Source: Microbacterium wangchenii (lineage in GTDB: Bacteria > Actinomycetota > Actinomycetes > Actinomycetales > Microbacteriaceae). From it: DNA of 64,000 bases. The translations under genes and the position numbers were made by a program. The stretch is taken from NCBI RefSeq assembly GCF_004564355.1, contig NZ_CP038266.1, positions 3,596,001-3,660,000 of the forward strand, given 5' to 3'. Positions 54,994-63,823 of the stretch are shown in pieces. Positions within the stretch are counted from its first letter, which is position 1; every line of letters begins with the position of its first letter. The notes under the pieces are model-generated. The model worked only from the letters and a program-made list of their open reading frames with translations. It ran no database searches and was not told the DNA's origin.

Positions 54994-55901
54994 GCTGCGG
55001 CCTCCAGACGTTGAACCGTGCGACGGACCCGGGTGGACCGCGACAGCCCGCGGCTGAACCGCGCTTCCACGCGACGCTGCACGAGGGTCAGCAGCGTCAC
55101 CACGACGAGGTACCAGATGACGGCGACCAGCAGCATCGGCACCACCTCGTACGTGCGGTTGTAGATGACCTGCACCGAATGCAGCAGGTCGCCCATCGCG
55201 ATGACGCTGACGAGCGACGTGCCCTTCAGCAGCGCGATCACCTGCGAGCCGGTGGGCGGGATGATGACGCGCATGGCCTGCGGCAGGATGACGCGGCTGA
55301 AGGTGCGCCACGGCGAGAAGCCCATGGCCTTGGCTGCATCCCGCTGTCCCTGGTCGACCGAGAGGATGCCGGCGCGGATGATCTCCGCCATGTAGGCGGC
55401 CTCGTGCAGGGACAGGCCGATGATGGCCGCCGTCAGGGGAGTGATGATGTCGTTCGTGTTCCACGAGAACAGCTCGGGGCCGAACGGGACGCCGACGGCG
55501 AGCTTGGGAACGAGGTAGGCGAGGTTGTACCAGAAGATCAGCTGCACCAGCGGGGGCACCCCGCGGAACACGCCCACGAACGCGATGCACGCCCACCGCA
55601 CGGGTCCGAAGTCCGACAGCTGACCGGCGGCGAGCGCCGTGCCCAGAATCGATCCGAACACCATCCCCAGTGCGGTCAGCAGCAGCGACATGAGCAGCCC
55701 CAGGAGCACCGACGGTGCGAACAGGTACTGCGCCACGACCGGCCATTCGAACCGCTCGTTGGTGATGAGGAAGACCAGGAGCTGGACGACCACGAGCGCG
55801 AGGAGGACACCCACCACCACCCGCCACGGCCGGAACCGGGGGCGGGCGTCGGCGACATCCGCGGCTCCCGCGCGCGGTGGCGTGATGATCGGGGTGGTCA
55901 C
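54990..55901 (-). CDS. polar amino-acid-type ABC transporter permease
   Basis: 303 residues with an N-terminal cytosolic stretch of about 30 residues and about six hydrophobic helices. The HisMQ/GlnP block VFRGVPPLVQLIFWYNLAY and the EAA loop GQRDAAKAMGFSPWRTFSRVILPQAMR are present. The start is a GTG behind GAGGAG. It is probably a homodimeric channel because no second permease gene is present. Confidence 0.9.
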   Translation of the reverse strand: MTTPIITPPRAGAADVADARPRFRPWRVVVGVLLALVVVQLLVFLITNERFEWPVVAQYLFAPSVLLGLLMSLLLTALGMVFGSILGTALAAGQLSDFGPVRWACIAFVGVFRGVPPLVQLIFWYNLAYLVPKLAVGVPFGPELFSWNTNDIITPLTAAIIGLSLHEAAYMAEIIRAGILSVDQGQRDAAKAMGFSPWRTFSRVILPQAMRVIIPPTGSQVIALLKGTSLVSVIAMGDLLHSVQVIYNRTYEVVPMLLVAVIWYLVVVTLLTLVQRRVEARFSRGLSRSTRVRRTVQRLEAAA

Positions 55902-55929
55902 GGGTGCACTCCTCGCGCTCGGGCCCGGG

Positions 55930-56838
55930 CTACTTGCCGGTGGTGTTCGGGTTGAGGACGGGGGCGTCGATCTGGGCGTCCTCGATGTCGTAGTCGGCCA
56001 TGATCTCGGCGTACCGGCCGTTGTCGAAGATGGCCTCGAACGCCGCCAGCATCGGTTCGGCGAGTCCCGAGTCCTTCGGCATGAACATCGCCAAGAGGTC
56101 CACTCCGGCACCCTGTTCGTCGGTCTGCATGACGTAGTCGTAGGTGTCCTGCTGCGTGGCGAGGAGGTCGATCGCGGACGCCTGCGTCGTGCCGACGAGG
56201 TCGGCGCGGCCGGAATTCAGCGCGAGGATCGTGGAGTTGGTGTCCTCCAGCCCGATGAACTCGGTCGGCTCGAGGCCCTCGCCGATGCACCACTCATCGA
56301 GGCGCTGCAGCTGGGTCTCCGTGACGGATCCGACGACACCGGCGACGCGCTGACCGCACACCGCTTCGCTGTCCGGGAAGTCGTCGGCACGGTCGGCCGG
56401 GAAGACGTAGCTCGTGCGCGTGGTCATCCACACGACGGCGTCGAAGTCGGCCTCGCGTTCGGGGGTCGCGCGGACGGGGCCGTTGAAGGCGTCGTAGCGC
56501 CCCGACAGCATGCCGGTGAGCATCGCGTCCAATCCCGACGACGTCACGATCTCGAACTCGACGCCCAGCTGCTCGGCGAGTGCGGCCTGCATGTCGGGGT
56601 CGATGCCGGTGAACGAGCCGTCCTCTTCGATCGTGCGGTAGGGCGGATGCGTGTCGCCGGCCATCGTGATGACGCCGGCTTCCTTGATCTCGTCGGGCAG
56701 CAGGTCGTACAGCGGCGCGTCCTCGCCCACGGGGGCGTCGACGGCGGGCTCCCCCTCCGACGCCGGATCACCGGATGAGGCGCAGCCGGCGAGGGCCAGG
56801 ACGGCCACCAGCGGGACAAGAGCCATCTTTGCTCGCAT
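55930..56838 (-). CDS. polar amino-acid-type lipoprotein solute-binding protein
   Basis: 302 residues. The lipobox LAGC lies near residue 19, followed by a type II SBP_bac_3 fold (GVITMAGDTHPPYRTIEEDGSF, with PDMQAALAEQLGVEFE). The ATG at 56838 follows GGAG; an upstream GTG at 56850 is less likely. It is the first gene of the operon that continues through permease, ATPase, CapA-like, CaiB-like, the dehydratase-like pair and the MFS exporter. The ligand site cannot be read, but residues near PPY suggest an amino- or hydroxy-acid. Confidence 0.88.
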   Translation of the reverse strand: MRAKMALVPLVAVLALAGCASSGDPASEGEPAVDAPVGEDAPLYDLLPDEIKEAGVITMAGDTHPPYRTIEEDGSFTGIDPDMQAALAEQLGVEFEIVTSSGLDAMLTGMLSGRYDAFNGPVRATPEREADFDAVVWMTTRTSYVFPADRADDFPDSEAVCGQRVAGVVGSVTETQLQRLDEWCIGEGLEPTEFIGLEDTNSTILALNSGRADLVGTTQASAIDLLATQQDTYDYVMQTDEQGAGVDLLAMFMPKDSGLAEPMLAAFEAIFDNGRYAEIMADYDIEDAQIDAPVLNPNTTGK

Positions 56839-56893
56839 GAGATTCTCCACATCGTTGTGAACTCGTGGCCCCGGGCGGGCCTCCTGTCAGAAC

Positions 56894-56924
56894 ATCATAA
56901 AACTTGATGATTGGAAACGTCAAT
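56894..56924 (-). promoter_or_regulatory. promoter of the receptor-CapA-CaiB-dehydratase operon
   Basis: TTGACG (56923-56918), 18 bp, TATGAT (56899-56894) on the minus strand, a close match to consensus in a GC-rich genome. The overlapping block ATTGGAAACGTCAAT (56910-56924) recurs in similar form at 46035-46049. Confidence 0.65.
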
Positions 56925-56975
56925 GATTGCCGGGCGCACGTCGGCCCCAGCCGCGCCGGCCGGGCGCGCGCGGAG

Positions 56976-57899
56976 TCAGAACACGTACTCCATGAGGTCG
57001 AGGCCCAGGATGCGGAAGGCGTCGTGCGCGCGCAGCCGATGCGCGATGGACAGGTCGTCGAAGCACACGATCAGCGCGTACGAGACCCCGGCCCGCGGTC
57101 CGGCGAGCACGCCGGCCTCCGCACGCACGCCGTCGCCACGGCCGGTCTTGTTGACGAACAGCAACCCGTGGTCGTCGTTGTCGTGCGCGAAGGGATCCAG
57201 TCCCGTCGCCGAGGCGACCAGGCTGAGGTCGGCGTTGAGGCTCAGCCATTCCGCGACCTGCGCACTGACCCGCGCGGTGACCGCCCGCGAGTTCACGAGG
57301 GCGGCGAACAGTGCCGCGAGCTCGCGTGCCGACCCCAGCGCCACCTGCGGCGCGTCGTCGGGGCCGCGGCGGTCGCGGAACTGGTCGAGCAGCGCGGTTC
57401 GCTCCAGCCCCAGCCCTTCCAGGCGCGCGCGCACCGCGGGGAGCCCGACCCGGTGCAGCAGCGCGTTGGCCGCCAGTGCGTCACCGGTGGATGCGGCGAG
57501 CACCGCGAGATCCGCCAGCGGCAGCGCGGGCGCCTTCAGGTGCTGCCACACGCCCGACACCGACACCGGCTCCAGGGCGGCGCGGTCCACGATCTCGAGG
57601 GGATTGAGGCGGCCGTCCTCGAAGGCCGCCGCCACCTCGACCAGCAGCGGGACGATCCCGAGTCCGCCGACGGGCAGCGTGTCGTTGTCGTCGCCGGCGA
57701 GCACCGTGGTGCCGCGGTCCAGATCCGCCACCCGCACGGCCACCCGAGCACCCGAGGCCGCGAGCTCGTCCAGGGCGGCGAGCACGGACGTGAACGATCG
57801 TCGTCCCGCCCCCGTCCGCCGCGGCGGGCGACGCCCGCCCGTGCGGCCCGAGGCACGCAGGGGCGCGGTGTCGCGCGACGAGTCCGGGGTGGGGGCCAC
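56976..57899 (-). CDS. class A beta-lactamase-fold protein lacking the catalytic Ser-x-x-Lys
   Basis: 307 residues with GTG start behind GAGGAG. The fold is recognisable from LEIVDRAALEPVSVSGV, STGDALAANALLHRVG and VNKTGRGDGVRAEAGVL (Lys251-Thr-Gly253). The Ser70-x-x-Lys73 position reads GGLG (78-81) and the SDN loop reads GDA, so the acylation machinery is lost. No signal peptide is visible; the N-terminus is Arg-rich. It is probably a non-hydrolytic binding protein or a much diverged enzyme. It may be last in or separate from the neighbouring M13 peptidase unit. Confidence 0.7.
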   Translation of the reverse strand: MAPTPDSSRDTAPLRASGRTGGRRPPRRTGAGRRSFTSVLAALDELAASGARVAVRVADLDRGTTVLAGDDNDTLPVGGLGIVPLLVEVAAAFEDGRLNPLEIVDRAALEPVSVSGVWQHLKAPALPLADLAVLAASTGDALAANALLHRVGLPAVRARLEGLGLERTALLDQFRDRRGPDDAPQVALGSARELAALFAALVNSRAVTARVSAQVAEWLSLNADLSLVASATGLDPFAHDNDDHGLLFVNKTGRGDGVRAEAGVLAGPRAGVSYALIVCFDDLSIAHRLRAHDAFRILGLDLMEYVF

Positions 57900-57948
57900 G
57901 ACGATGCTCCTCGGGTCTCAGGCGGTCGGTGGGGGTGACCGGATGCCG

Positions 57949-59913
57949 CTACCAGATCGTGACGCGCTCGCTCTCATCGAGCCACAGGGCGTCGGAGGAC
58001 TCCACACCGAAGGCGTCATAGAACGCGTCGATGTTACGCACGATCTGGTTGCAGCGGAACTCGTTCGGCGAGTGCGGGTCGATCGTGAGCAGCCGGATCG
58101 TCTCGGCCTCACGGCCCTTCTGCTGCCAGATCTGGGCCCAGCTCAGCAGGAGCCGCTGGATGCCGGTCAACCCGTCGATCTCCGGGGCGCCCGCTTCGGC
58201 GGTGTGCAGGCGATAGGCCTTGATCGCGATCCCGAGGCCCCCCAGGTCGCCGATGTTCTCACCGATCGTGAGGGCGCCGTTGACGTGGTGCTCCGGCGAC
58301 AGCCCCTGGGGCACGAGCGCGTTGTACTGCTCGACGAGCTTGGAGGTGCGCTGCTCGAACGCGGCACGGTCGGCCTCGGTCCACCAGTCCCGCAGCGATC
58401 CGTCGCCGTCGAAGCGGCTGCCCTGGTCGTCGAAGCCGTGGCCGATCTCGTGCCCGATGACCGCGCCGATGCCACCGTAGTTGGCGGCCGCATCCCGGTC
58501 GGCGTCGAAGAAGGGGTACTGCAGGATCGCTGCCGGGAAGACGATCTCGTTCATCAGCGGGTTGTAGTAGGCGTTGACCGTCTGCGGCGTCATGTACCAC
58601 TCGTCCCGGTCGATGGGCTGGCCCACCTTCGCGAGCTGCCGGTCGTGCTCCCACACGTGTGCGCGGCGGACGTTGCCGACCAGGTCGGCCGCATCGATCT
58701 CGAGGTCGGAGTAGTCCTTCCACTTCACCGGGTAGCCGATCTTGGGCGTGAACGCGTCGAGCTTGGCGAGTGCCCGCTCGCGCGTGTCGGGGCTCATCCA
58801 CTCCAGGTCGGAGATGCTCTCGCGGTAGGCGGCCACGAGGTTGGCGACGAGCTCGTCCATCGCCTCCTTGGCCGCGGGCGGGAAGTGACGCTCGACGTAG
58901 ACCTTGCCGACGGCCTCCCCGAGCGCGGCCTCGACCAGGCCGACACCGCGCTTCCAGCGCTCGCGGTTGACCGGGACGCCGGTGAGCTGCGTGCCGTAGA
59001 AGGCGAAGTTCTCATCCACGAACGGGTCGGAGAGGAACGCCGCGGCGGCGTGCACGACCTTGAACCGCAGCCACGACTTCCACTCCTCCAGGCGCTCGTC
59101 GGTGAGCAGCACGGCGAAGGATTCCAGGAAGCTCGGCTGGTAGACGACGACCTCGGCGAAGGCGTTGGGGTGTCCGGGCGCGATCGCCTCTCGCCACGGC
59201 GCCAGGTCGACGCCCGCGGCGGCGACCGTCTCATCCCAGGAGCGCAGGTTGTAGGTCTTCACCGCGTCGCGACTGTCTTCACGGCTCCAGTGGTGGGTGG
59301 CGAGGTCGGTCTCCAGCGCGACCGCGCCGTCGGCGTCGGCAGCGGCATCCGCGACGCCGGCCAGCGTCAGGATGCGCTGGATGTGCGCGCGGTACGCGAC
59401 GCGGGTCTCCTCGAAGTTCTCCAGCCGGTAGTAGCTCTCATCCGGCAGCGAGAGCCCGCCCTGGTAGAGCACGGGCAGGTAGCGCTGCGGGTTGCCGGGG
59501 TCGGGTTCGACGAACAGCGCGATGAGCCCGCTCACGCCGTCGCGCTCGAATTCCCCGATCGTTCGCAGGAGGCTCGGGATGCTGTCGACCGCGTCCACGC
59601 GCGCCAGCTGCTCGGCCAGGGGGGCCGCCCCCAGCTCCTCGATGCGGGCCGTGTCCATGAAGCTCGTGAAGAGGTCGCCGATCTTGCGGGTCTCGGTGCC
59701 GGGCTCGGCGTCGTGCGACTCCTCGACGATGGTCCGCACGTGCTTCTCCGCCTGCTCGGCGATGAGGTGGAACGACCCCCAGCGCGCCTTGTCGTCGGGG
59801 ATCTCGGTGCGCTCGAGCCACTTCCCGTTGACGTGGCGGAAGAGGTCGTCCTGCGGGCGGATCGCGTCGCTGAGTTCGTCGAGCGCGATACCGGAGCGAG
59901 GGGTGTCGGTCAT
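57949..59913 (-). CDS. M13-family (neprilysin/PepO-like) zinc metalloendopeptidase
   Basis: 654 residues, the normal bacterial M13 length. The zinc site is HEIGHGFDDQGSRFDGDG (HExxH) with the third ligand Glu in ENIGDLGG. The substrate-binding NAYYNPLMNEIVFPAAILQ precedes it. No signal peptide is visible, so it probably degrades oligopeptides in the cytosol. It is a conserved actinobacterial housekeeping gene, marking the end of the catabolic region. Confidence 0.93.
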   Translation of the reverse strand: MTDTPRSGIALDELSDAIRPQDDLFRHVNGKWLERTEIPDDKARWGSFHLIAEQAEKHVRTIVEESHDAEPGTETRKIGDLFTSFMDTARIEELGAAPLAEQLARVDAVDSIPSLLRTIGEFERDGVSGLIALFVEPDPGNPQRYLPVLYQGGLSLPDESYYRLENFEETRVAYRAHIQRILTLAGVADAAADADGAVALETDLATHHWSREDSRDAVKTYNLRSWDETVAAAGVDLAPWREAIAPGHPNAFAEVVVYQPSFLESFAVLLTDERLEEWKSWLRFKVVHAAAAFLSDPFVDENFAFYGTQLTGVPVNRERWKRGVGLVEAALGEAVGKVYVERHFPPAAKEAMDELVANLVAAYRESISDLEWMSPDTRERALAKLDAFTPKIGYPVKWKDYSDLEIDAADLVGNVRRAHVWEHDRQLAKVGQPIDRDEWYMTPQTVNAYYNPLMNEIVFPAAILQYPFFDADRDAAANYGGIGAVIGHEIGHGFDDQGSRFDGDGSLRDWWTEADRAAFEQRTSKLVEQYNALVPQGLSPEHHVNGALTIGENIGDLGGLGIAIKAYRLHTAEAGAPEIDGLTGIQRLLLSWAQIWQQKGREAETIRLLTIDPHSPNEFRCNQIVRNIDAFYDAFGVESSDALWLDESERVTIW

Positions 59914-59986
59914 CGTTCCAGGGTAACCGCGCGCCCTGAGCGGCGGACGAGAGCCGGCGGGGGTCCCTGCGTCCTAGGCTCGACGC

Positions 59987-61312
59987 GTGAGCACCCGTGG
60001 CGCGTCGCTGAACCGCGACATCCTGCGTCTGGCGGTGCCGGCGTTCGGGGCGCTCGTGGCCGAGCCGCTGTTCCTGCTGGTGGATTCCGCGCTCATCGGG
60101 CACCTGGGTGTCGCACCGCTGGCGGGCCTGGGCATCGCCGGGGCCGTGCTGCAGACGATCGTCGGGCTGATGGTCTTCCTCGCGTACTCCACGACGCCCG
60201 CCGTGGCGCGCCGGTTCGGTGCGGGCGACCCCACGCGCGCGGTGTCGGTGGGGATCGACGGGATGTGGCTGGCTCTCGCCCTGGGCGCGGTGCTCGCGCT
60301 GGCCGGCTCCCTCGCCACCCCGCTGCTGGTCGGCGCCTTCGGCGCGGAGGCGGAGGTGACCCGCAACGCCGAGACGTACCTGGGCATCTCGGTGTGGGGA
60401 CTGCCCGCGATGCTGATCGTTTTCGCCGCCACCGGGCTCCTGCGCGGCATGCAGGACACCGTCACGCCGCTGTGGATCGCCGGCATCGGCTTCGGTGCCA
60501 ACGCGGTGCTGAACGTCGTGTTCATCTACGGCCTCGGCTGGGGCATCGCGGGGTCCGCCTTCGGCACCGTCGTCGCGCAGTGGGGCATGGTCGCCGCCTA
60601 TGTCGCGGTGGTGGGACGCCTGGCGCGCACGCACGCGGCATCCGTTCGTCCGCAGCGCGAGGGCGTGCGCGGCTCGGCCCGCTCGGGCGGGTGGATGTTC
60701 CTGCGCACCGTGAGCCTGCGCGCCGCCCTCCTGGCCACCGTCGCGGTCGCCACCGGTCAGGGAGCGGCCGAACTGGCCGGATGGCAGGTGGTGTTCACGA
60801 TCTTCTCGGCGAGCGCGTTCGCTCTGGACGCCCTCGCCATCGCCGCCCAGGCGCTCGTGGGCAAGGGGCTCGGGGCCGGGGACGAGCGGGAGGTGCAGCG
60901 GGTGCTCCGCCGCACGACGGCGTGGGGCGTGTGGTTCGGTGTCGTCGTCGGCGCGATCGTGGCGGCGCTGTCCGGCGTCATCGGGCTCGTCTTCACCGGC
61001 GACCCCCAGGTCGCCGCCCTCGTCCAGCCCGCGCTGCTCGTCCTCGCGGTGGCACAGCCGCTGTCGGCGGTCGTCTTCGTGCTCGACGGGGTGCTCATCG
61101 GCGCCGGGGATGCACGGTATCTGGCCCTGGCCGGTGCGCTCAACCTCGTCGTGTTCATCCCGGCGCTCGCCGTCGTCGCCGCGCTGGGGGTGTCGGGGGC
61201 GGCCGGGATCGCGTGGCTGGCGGCGGCGTTCTCCGGCGCGTACATGCTCGCGCGCCTGGTGACGCTGGGATGGCGCGTGCGCGGCCGCGCGTGGATGACC
61301 GCGGGGGCGTGA
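59987..61312 (+). CDS. MATE-family multidrug efflux transporter (DinF-like)
   Basis: 441 residues with about twelve transmembrane helices in two bundles. The N-terminal PAFGALVAEPLFLLVDSALIGHLG is the DinF-branch MATE signature. The start is a GTG. It exports drugs or oxidised metabolites by Na+ or H+ antiport. It converges on the P-type ATPase gene with a 6-bp gap. Confidence 0.88.
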   Translation: MSTRGASLNRDILRLAVPAFGALVAEPLFLLVDSALIGHLGVAPLAGLGIAGAVLQTIVGLMVFLAYSTTPAVARRFGAGDPTRAVSVGIDGMWLALALGAVLALAGSLATPLLVGAFGAEAEVTRNAETYLGISVWGLPAMLIVFAATGLLRGMQDTVTPLWIAGIGFGANAVLNVVFIYGLGWGIAGSAFGTVVAQWGMVAAYVAVVGRLARTHAASVRPQREGVRGSARSGGWMFLRTVSLRAALLATVAVATGQGAAELAGWQVVFTIFSASAFALDALAIAAQALVGKGLGAGDEREVQRVLRRTTAWGVWFGVVVGAIVAALSGVIGLVFTGDPQVAALVQPALLVLAVAQPLSAVVFVLDGVLIGAGDARYLALAGALNLVVFIPALAVVAALGVSGAAGIAWLAAAFSGAYMLARLVTLGWRVRGRAWMTAGA

Positions 61313-61318
61313 GGGGTC

Positions 61319-63214
61319 TCAGCGCACCGCGGCGGGCACGGGTTCCGCGGCGGGCCGATCGGGCATGAGTCGGGCGGCGGGCCCGCTCAGCGCGCGCAGC
61401 GCGTAGAGGATCGTGGTGAGGTCGACCAGCTCCTGCACGAGCGCGCCGGCCACGGCGGGGATCACGCCGGTCATGGCGACGACCATGAGCCCCACGCTCA
61501 GCCCGATCCCGATCCAGATCGCCGTCAGGGCGACGGTCAGGGTGTGCCGGCCGATGGCGACGGCGTCGGCGACCGGGGCGAGGGAGTCCACCACGATGAC
61601 GGCATCGGCGGCGTCACCGGCTGCCGTGGCTCCCTGTGCGCCCATCGCGATGCCGATGTCGGAGGCCGCCAGCACCGGGGCATCGTTGACGCCGTCGCCC
61701 ACCATGAGGGTGGGGCGGGGCCGCAGCTGCGCCGCGAGGTGCACCTTCTCCGGCGGCAGCAGCTCGGCGTGCACGTCGGCGATCCCGACCTGGGCGGCGA
61801 TCGCCTCCGCCGTCGGGCGTGCGTCGCCGGTGAGCATCACGATGCGCGCCACGCCGTGCTCCCGCAGCCACCCGATGACCCCGGCCGCCTCGGGGCGCGC
61901 GGCGTCGGCCAGGATGAGCGCGCCGGCGAACCGGCCGTCCACGGCGACGTACGCCGCCGCCTGGCCCGGTTCCACTGCCGCCGGCGACAGCCCGGGCGCC
62001 AGTGCGGCGATGTAGGCGGGTTTTCCGACGACGACGGTGCGCCCGGCGATCCGTGCCGTCACGCCGTTGGTGGCGACCTCGCTCGCCTCCTCGGCGGGGA
62101 GCATCTCCAGCCCCCGGGCGCGGGCGGCGCGGCGGATCCCGTCGGCGAGCACGTGCGCCGAATACTGCTCGGCGGATGCGGCCAGCCGCAGCAGCTCGTC
62201 GGCGTCGAACCCCGCCGCCGGGCGCACCTCCACCAGATCGGGGCGCCCCTGCGTGAGCGTCCCGGTCTTGTCGAAGCACGCCGACCGCACGCGCGCGAGC
62301 GACTCCAGCACGACGCCGCCCTTCATGATGACGCCGGCCTTCGCCGCCCGCGACAGCCCGCCCAGGAACGCGACGGGCGCGGCGATCAGCAGCGGGCACG
62401 GAGTGGCCAGCACGAGCACCTCCGCGAATCGCGTCGGATCCCCCGACAGCGCCCACGCCGTGCCGGCGAGGACGAGGGAGACGGCGGTGAAGGGCACCGC
62501 GAACCGATCCGCCAGTCGCACGACGGGAGCGCGGGAGCCCTGCGCCTCCCGCACGAGCGCCACGATCTGCTGGTACTGGCTGTCGGCGCTGCGCCGGATC
62601 GCCCGCATCCGCACGGCGCGCGTGCCGTTGACAGCACCAGAGAGCACCTCGCCGCCCGCCGTTCGCGTCACGGGCATGCTCTCCCCCGTGAGCGAGGACT
62701 CGTCGAAGGAGGCGACGTCGCTGAGGAGCACGCCGTCCACCGGCACGACCTCGGCGGGGCGCACGAGCAGCACGTCGCCGGGAACGACGTCGTCCACTGC
62801 GACGTCCTGCAGTTCGTCGACATCGGGCGCGTGCGGGTGCGCCACGACGTGCGCGACGCGCGGCGAACGGTCCAGCAGCGCGGTGAGGTCGCGCTGCGCC
62901 CGCCGCCCGGCGAAGTCCTCGAGGGCCTCGCCGCCGGAGAGCATGAGCACGATGATGAGCGAGGCGATGTACTCCCCCACCGCGAGCGTGGCGACCATCG
63001 CGACCACTGCGAGCACGTCCAAGCCGACGTGGCCGCGGAGCACATCGCGCACCATCCCGACCAGCGTCCACACGACGAACACCGCGACGTACGCCGTGGC
63101 GACCCACCGCCCCACGCCCGCCGCATCCACCGCGTGCAGCACGAGCACGGCGACCAGGACGAGCACCGTGAGCGCGATCGCCGGATACCGCCACCCCACC
63201 CCGCGCACCGTCAT
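61319..63214 (-). CDS. P1B-type heavy-metal-translocating ATPase with TPC motif
   Basis: 631 residues. The actuator motif is SLTGESMPV, the phosphorylation site CFDKTGTLTQG, and the hinge MVGDGVNDAPVLAASDIGIAMG. The transmembrane metal motif reads TPCPLL instead of CPC, and no N-terminal metal-binding domain is present. TPC is associated with poorly characterised P1B subgroups, so the metal is uncertain. His-rich segments HVVAHPHAPDVDE lie in the first cytosolic loop. Confidence 0.9.
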   Translation of the reverse strand: MTVRGVGWRYPAIALTVLVLVAVLVLHAVDAAGVGRWVATAYVAVFVVWTLVGMVRDVLRGHVGLDVLAVVAMVATLAVGEYIASLIIVLMLSGGEALEDFAGRRAQRDLTALLDRSPRVAHVVAHPHAPDVDELQDVAVDDVVPGDVLLVRPAEVVPVDGVLLSDVASFDESSLTGESMPVTRTAGGEVLSGAVNGTRAVRMRAIRRSADSQYQQIVALVREAQGSRAPVVRLADRFAVPFTAVSLVLAGTAWALSGDPTRFAEVLVLATPCPLLIAAPVAFLGGLSRAAKAGVIMKGGVVLESLARVRSACFDKTGTLTQGRPDLVEVRPAAGFDADELLRLAASAEQYSAHVLADGIRRAARARGLEMLPAEEASEVATNGVTARIAGRTVVVGKPAYIAALAPGLSPAAVEPGQAAAYVAVDGRFAGALILADAARPEAAGVIGWLREHGVARIVMLTGDARPTAEAIAAQVGIADVHAELLPPEKVHLAAQLRPRPTLMVGDGVNDAPVLAASDIGIAMGAQGATAAGDAADAVIVVDSLAPVADAVAIGRHTLTVALTAIWIGIGLSVGLMVVAMTGVIPAVAGALVQELVDLTTILYALRALSGPAARLMPDRPAAEPVPAAVR

Positions 63215-63316
63215 GCCCCTACCTTGCCCCTCGGACGCGCACCTCACCAGGGTTCCCGGCCCGGGTTCACCGCGCGGGCTCACGGCGCTCCCAGGCGCGG
63301 CGCCTACCGTCGGAGC

Positions 63317-63823
63317 ATGACGAGGCGCTCCCGGGCGATCTGGGCCCTTCTCCCCGCGGCGGCGGTGCTGACGGCGTGCGCCGGGCCGCCGGTCGCACCG
63401 GATGCCGGCTCACCCACGCCCTCGCTCACGGTGTCGGCCCCGGCATCCCCCACCGGCCTGCCCGCCGACGCGAAGGAGATCGCCGCGTGGGCGGCGATCG
63501 CCCTCCCGGAAGACCGCCCCGGCGGCGCCGGGTGGAGCGCTCAGGGCTCGGGGCGGATCGGCCCCGACGGAGCCGGCATCGACCTGGGCGATGTCACCGG
63601 CCGGACCGAGGCCGTGATCGCGTGCCAGAGCGCCGACGGGTCACCCGTGAGCGTGCAGGCCGGCGGCGAGGCCGTGGAGGTGCCGTGCACGCCGGCGGGA
63701 GGCGCGCCGGTGGCCGCGACGGCGGTGGTCGTCGACGCGCCCGCGACGGAGTGGGAGGTGTCTGCGACGGCGGATGCGGTCTTCGCCTACGCGATCCGCC
63801 CGTTCACCGAGCCCGGCAGCTGA
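63317..63823 (+). CDS. small secreted lipoprotein of unknown function
   Basis: 168 residues. The signal peptide ends in lipobox LTAC near residue 21, followed by a Pro/Ser/Thr-rich linker and a compact domain of about 110 residues with two cysteines (VIACQSADG and VEVPCTPAG) that could form a disulfide. I do not recognise the family. The ATG follows CGGAGC. The 3' end overlaps the convergent methyltransferase gene by 37 bp. Confidence 0.75.
   Translation: MTRRSRAIWALLPAAAVLTACAGPPVAPDAGSPTPSLTVSAPASPTGLPADAKEIAAWAAIALPEDRPGGAGWSAQGSGRIGPDGAGIDLGDVTGRTEAVIACQSADGSPVSVQAGGEAVEVPCTPAGGAPVAATAVVVDAPATEWEVSATADAVFAYAIRPFTEPGS

Noticed and set aside
56911..61368. A 1485-codon open frame on the plus strand.
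   Set aside because: It runs antisense or out of frame to several confidently assigned genes (M13 peptidase, beta-lactamase-fold protein, MATE). Its composition is a product of high G+C and it shows no domain.
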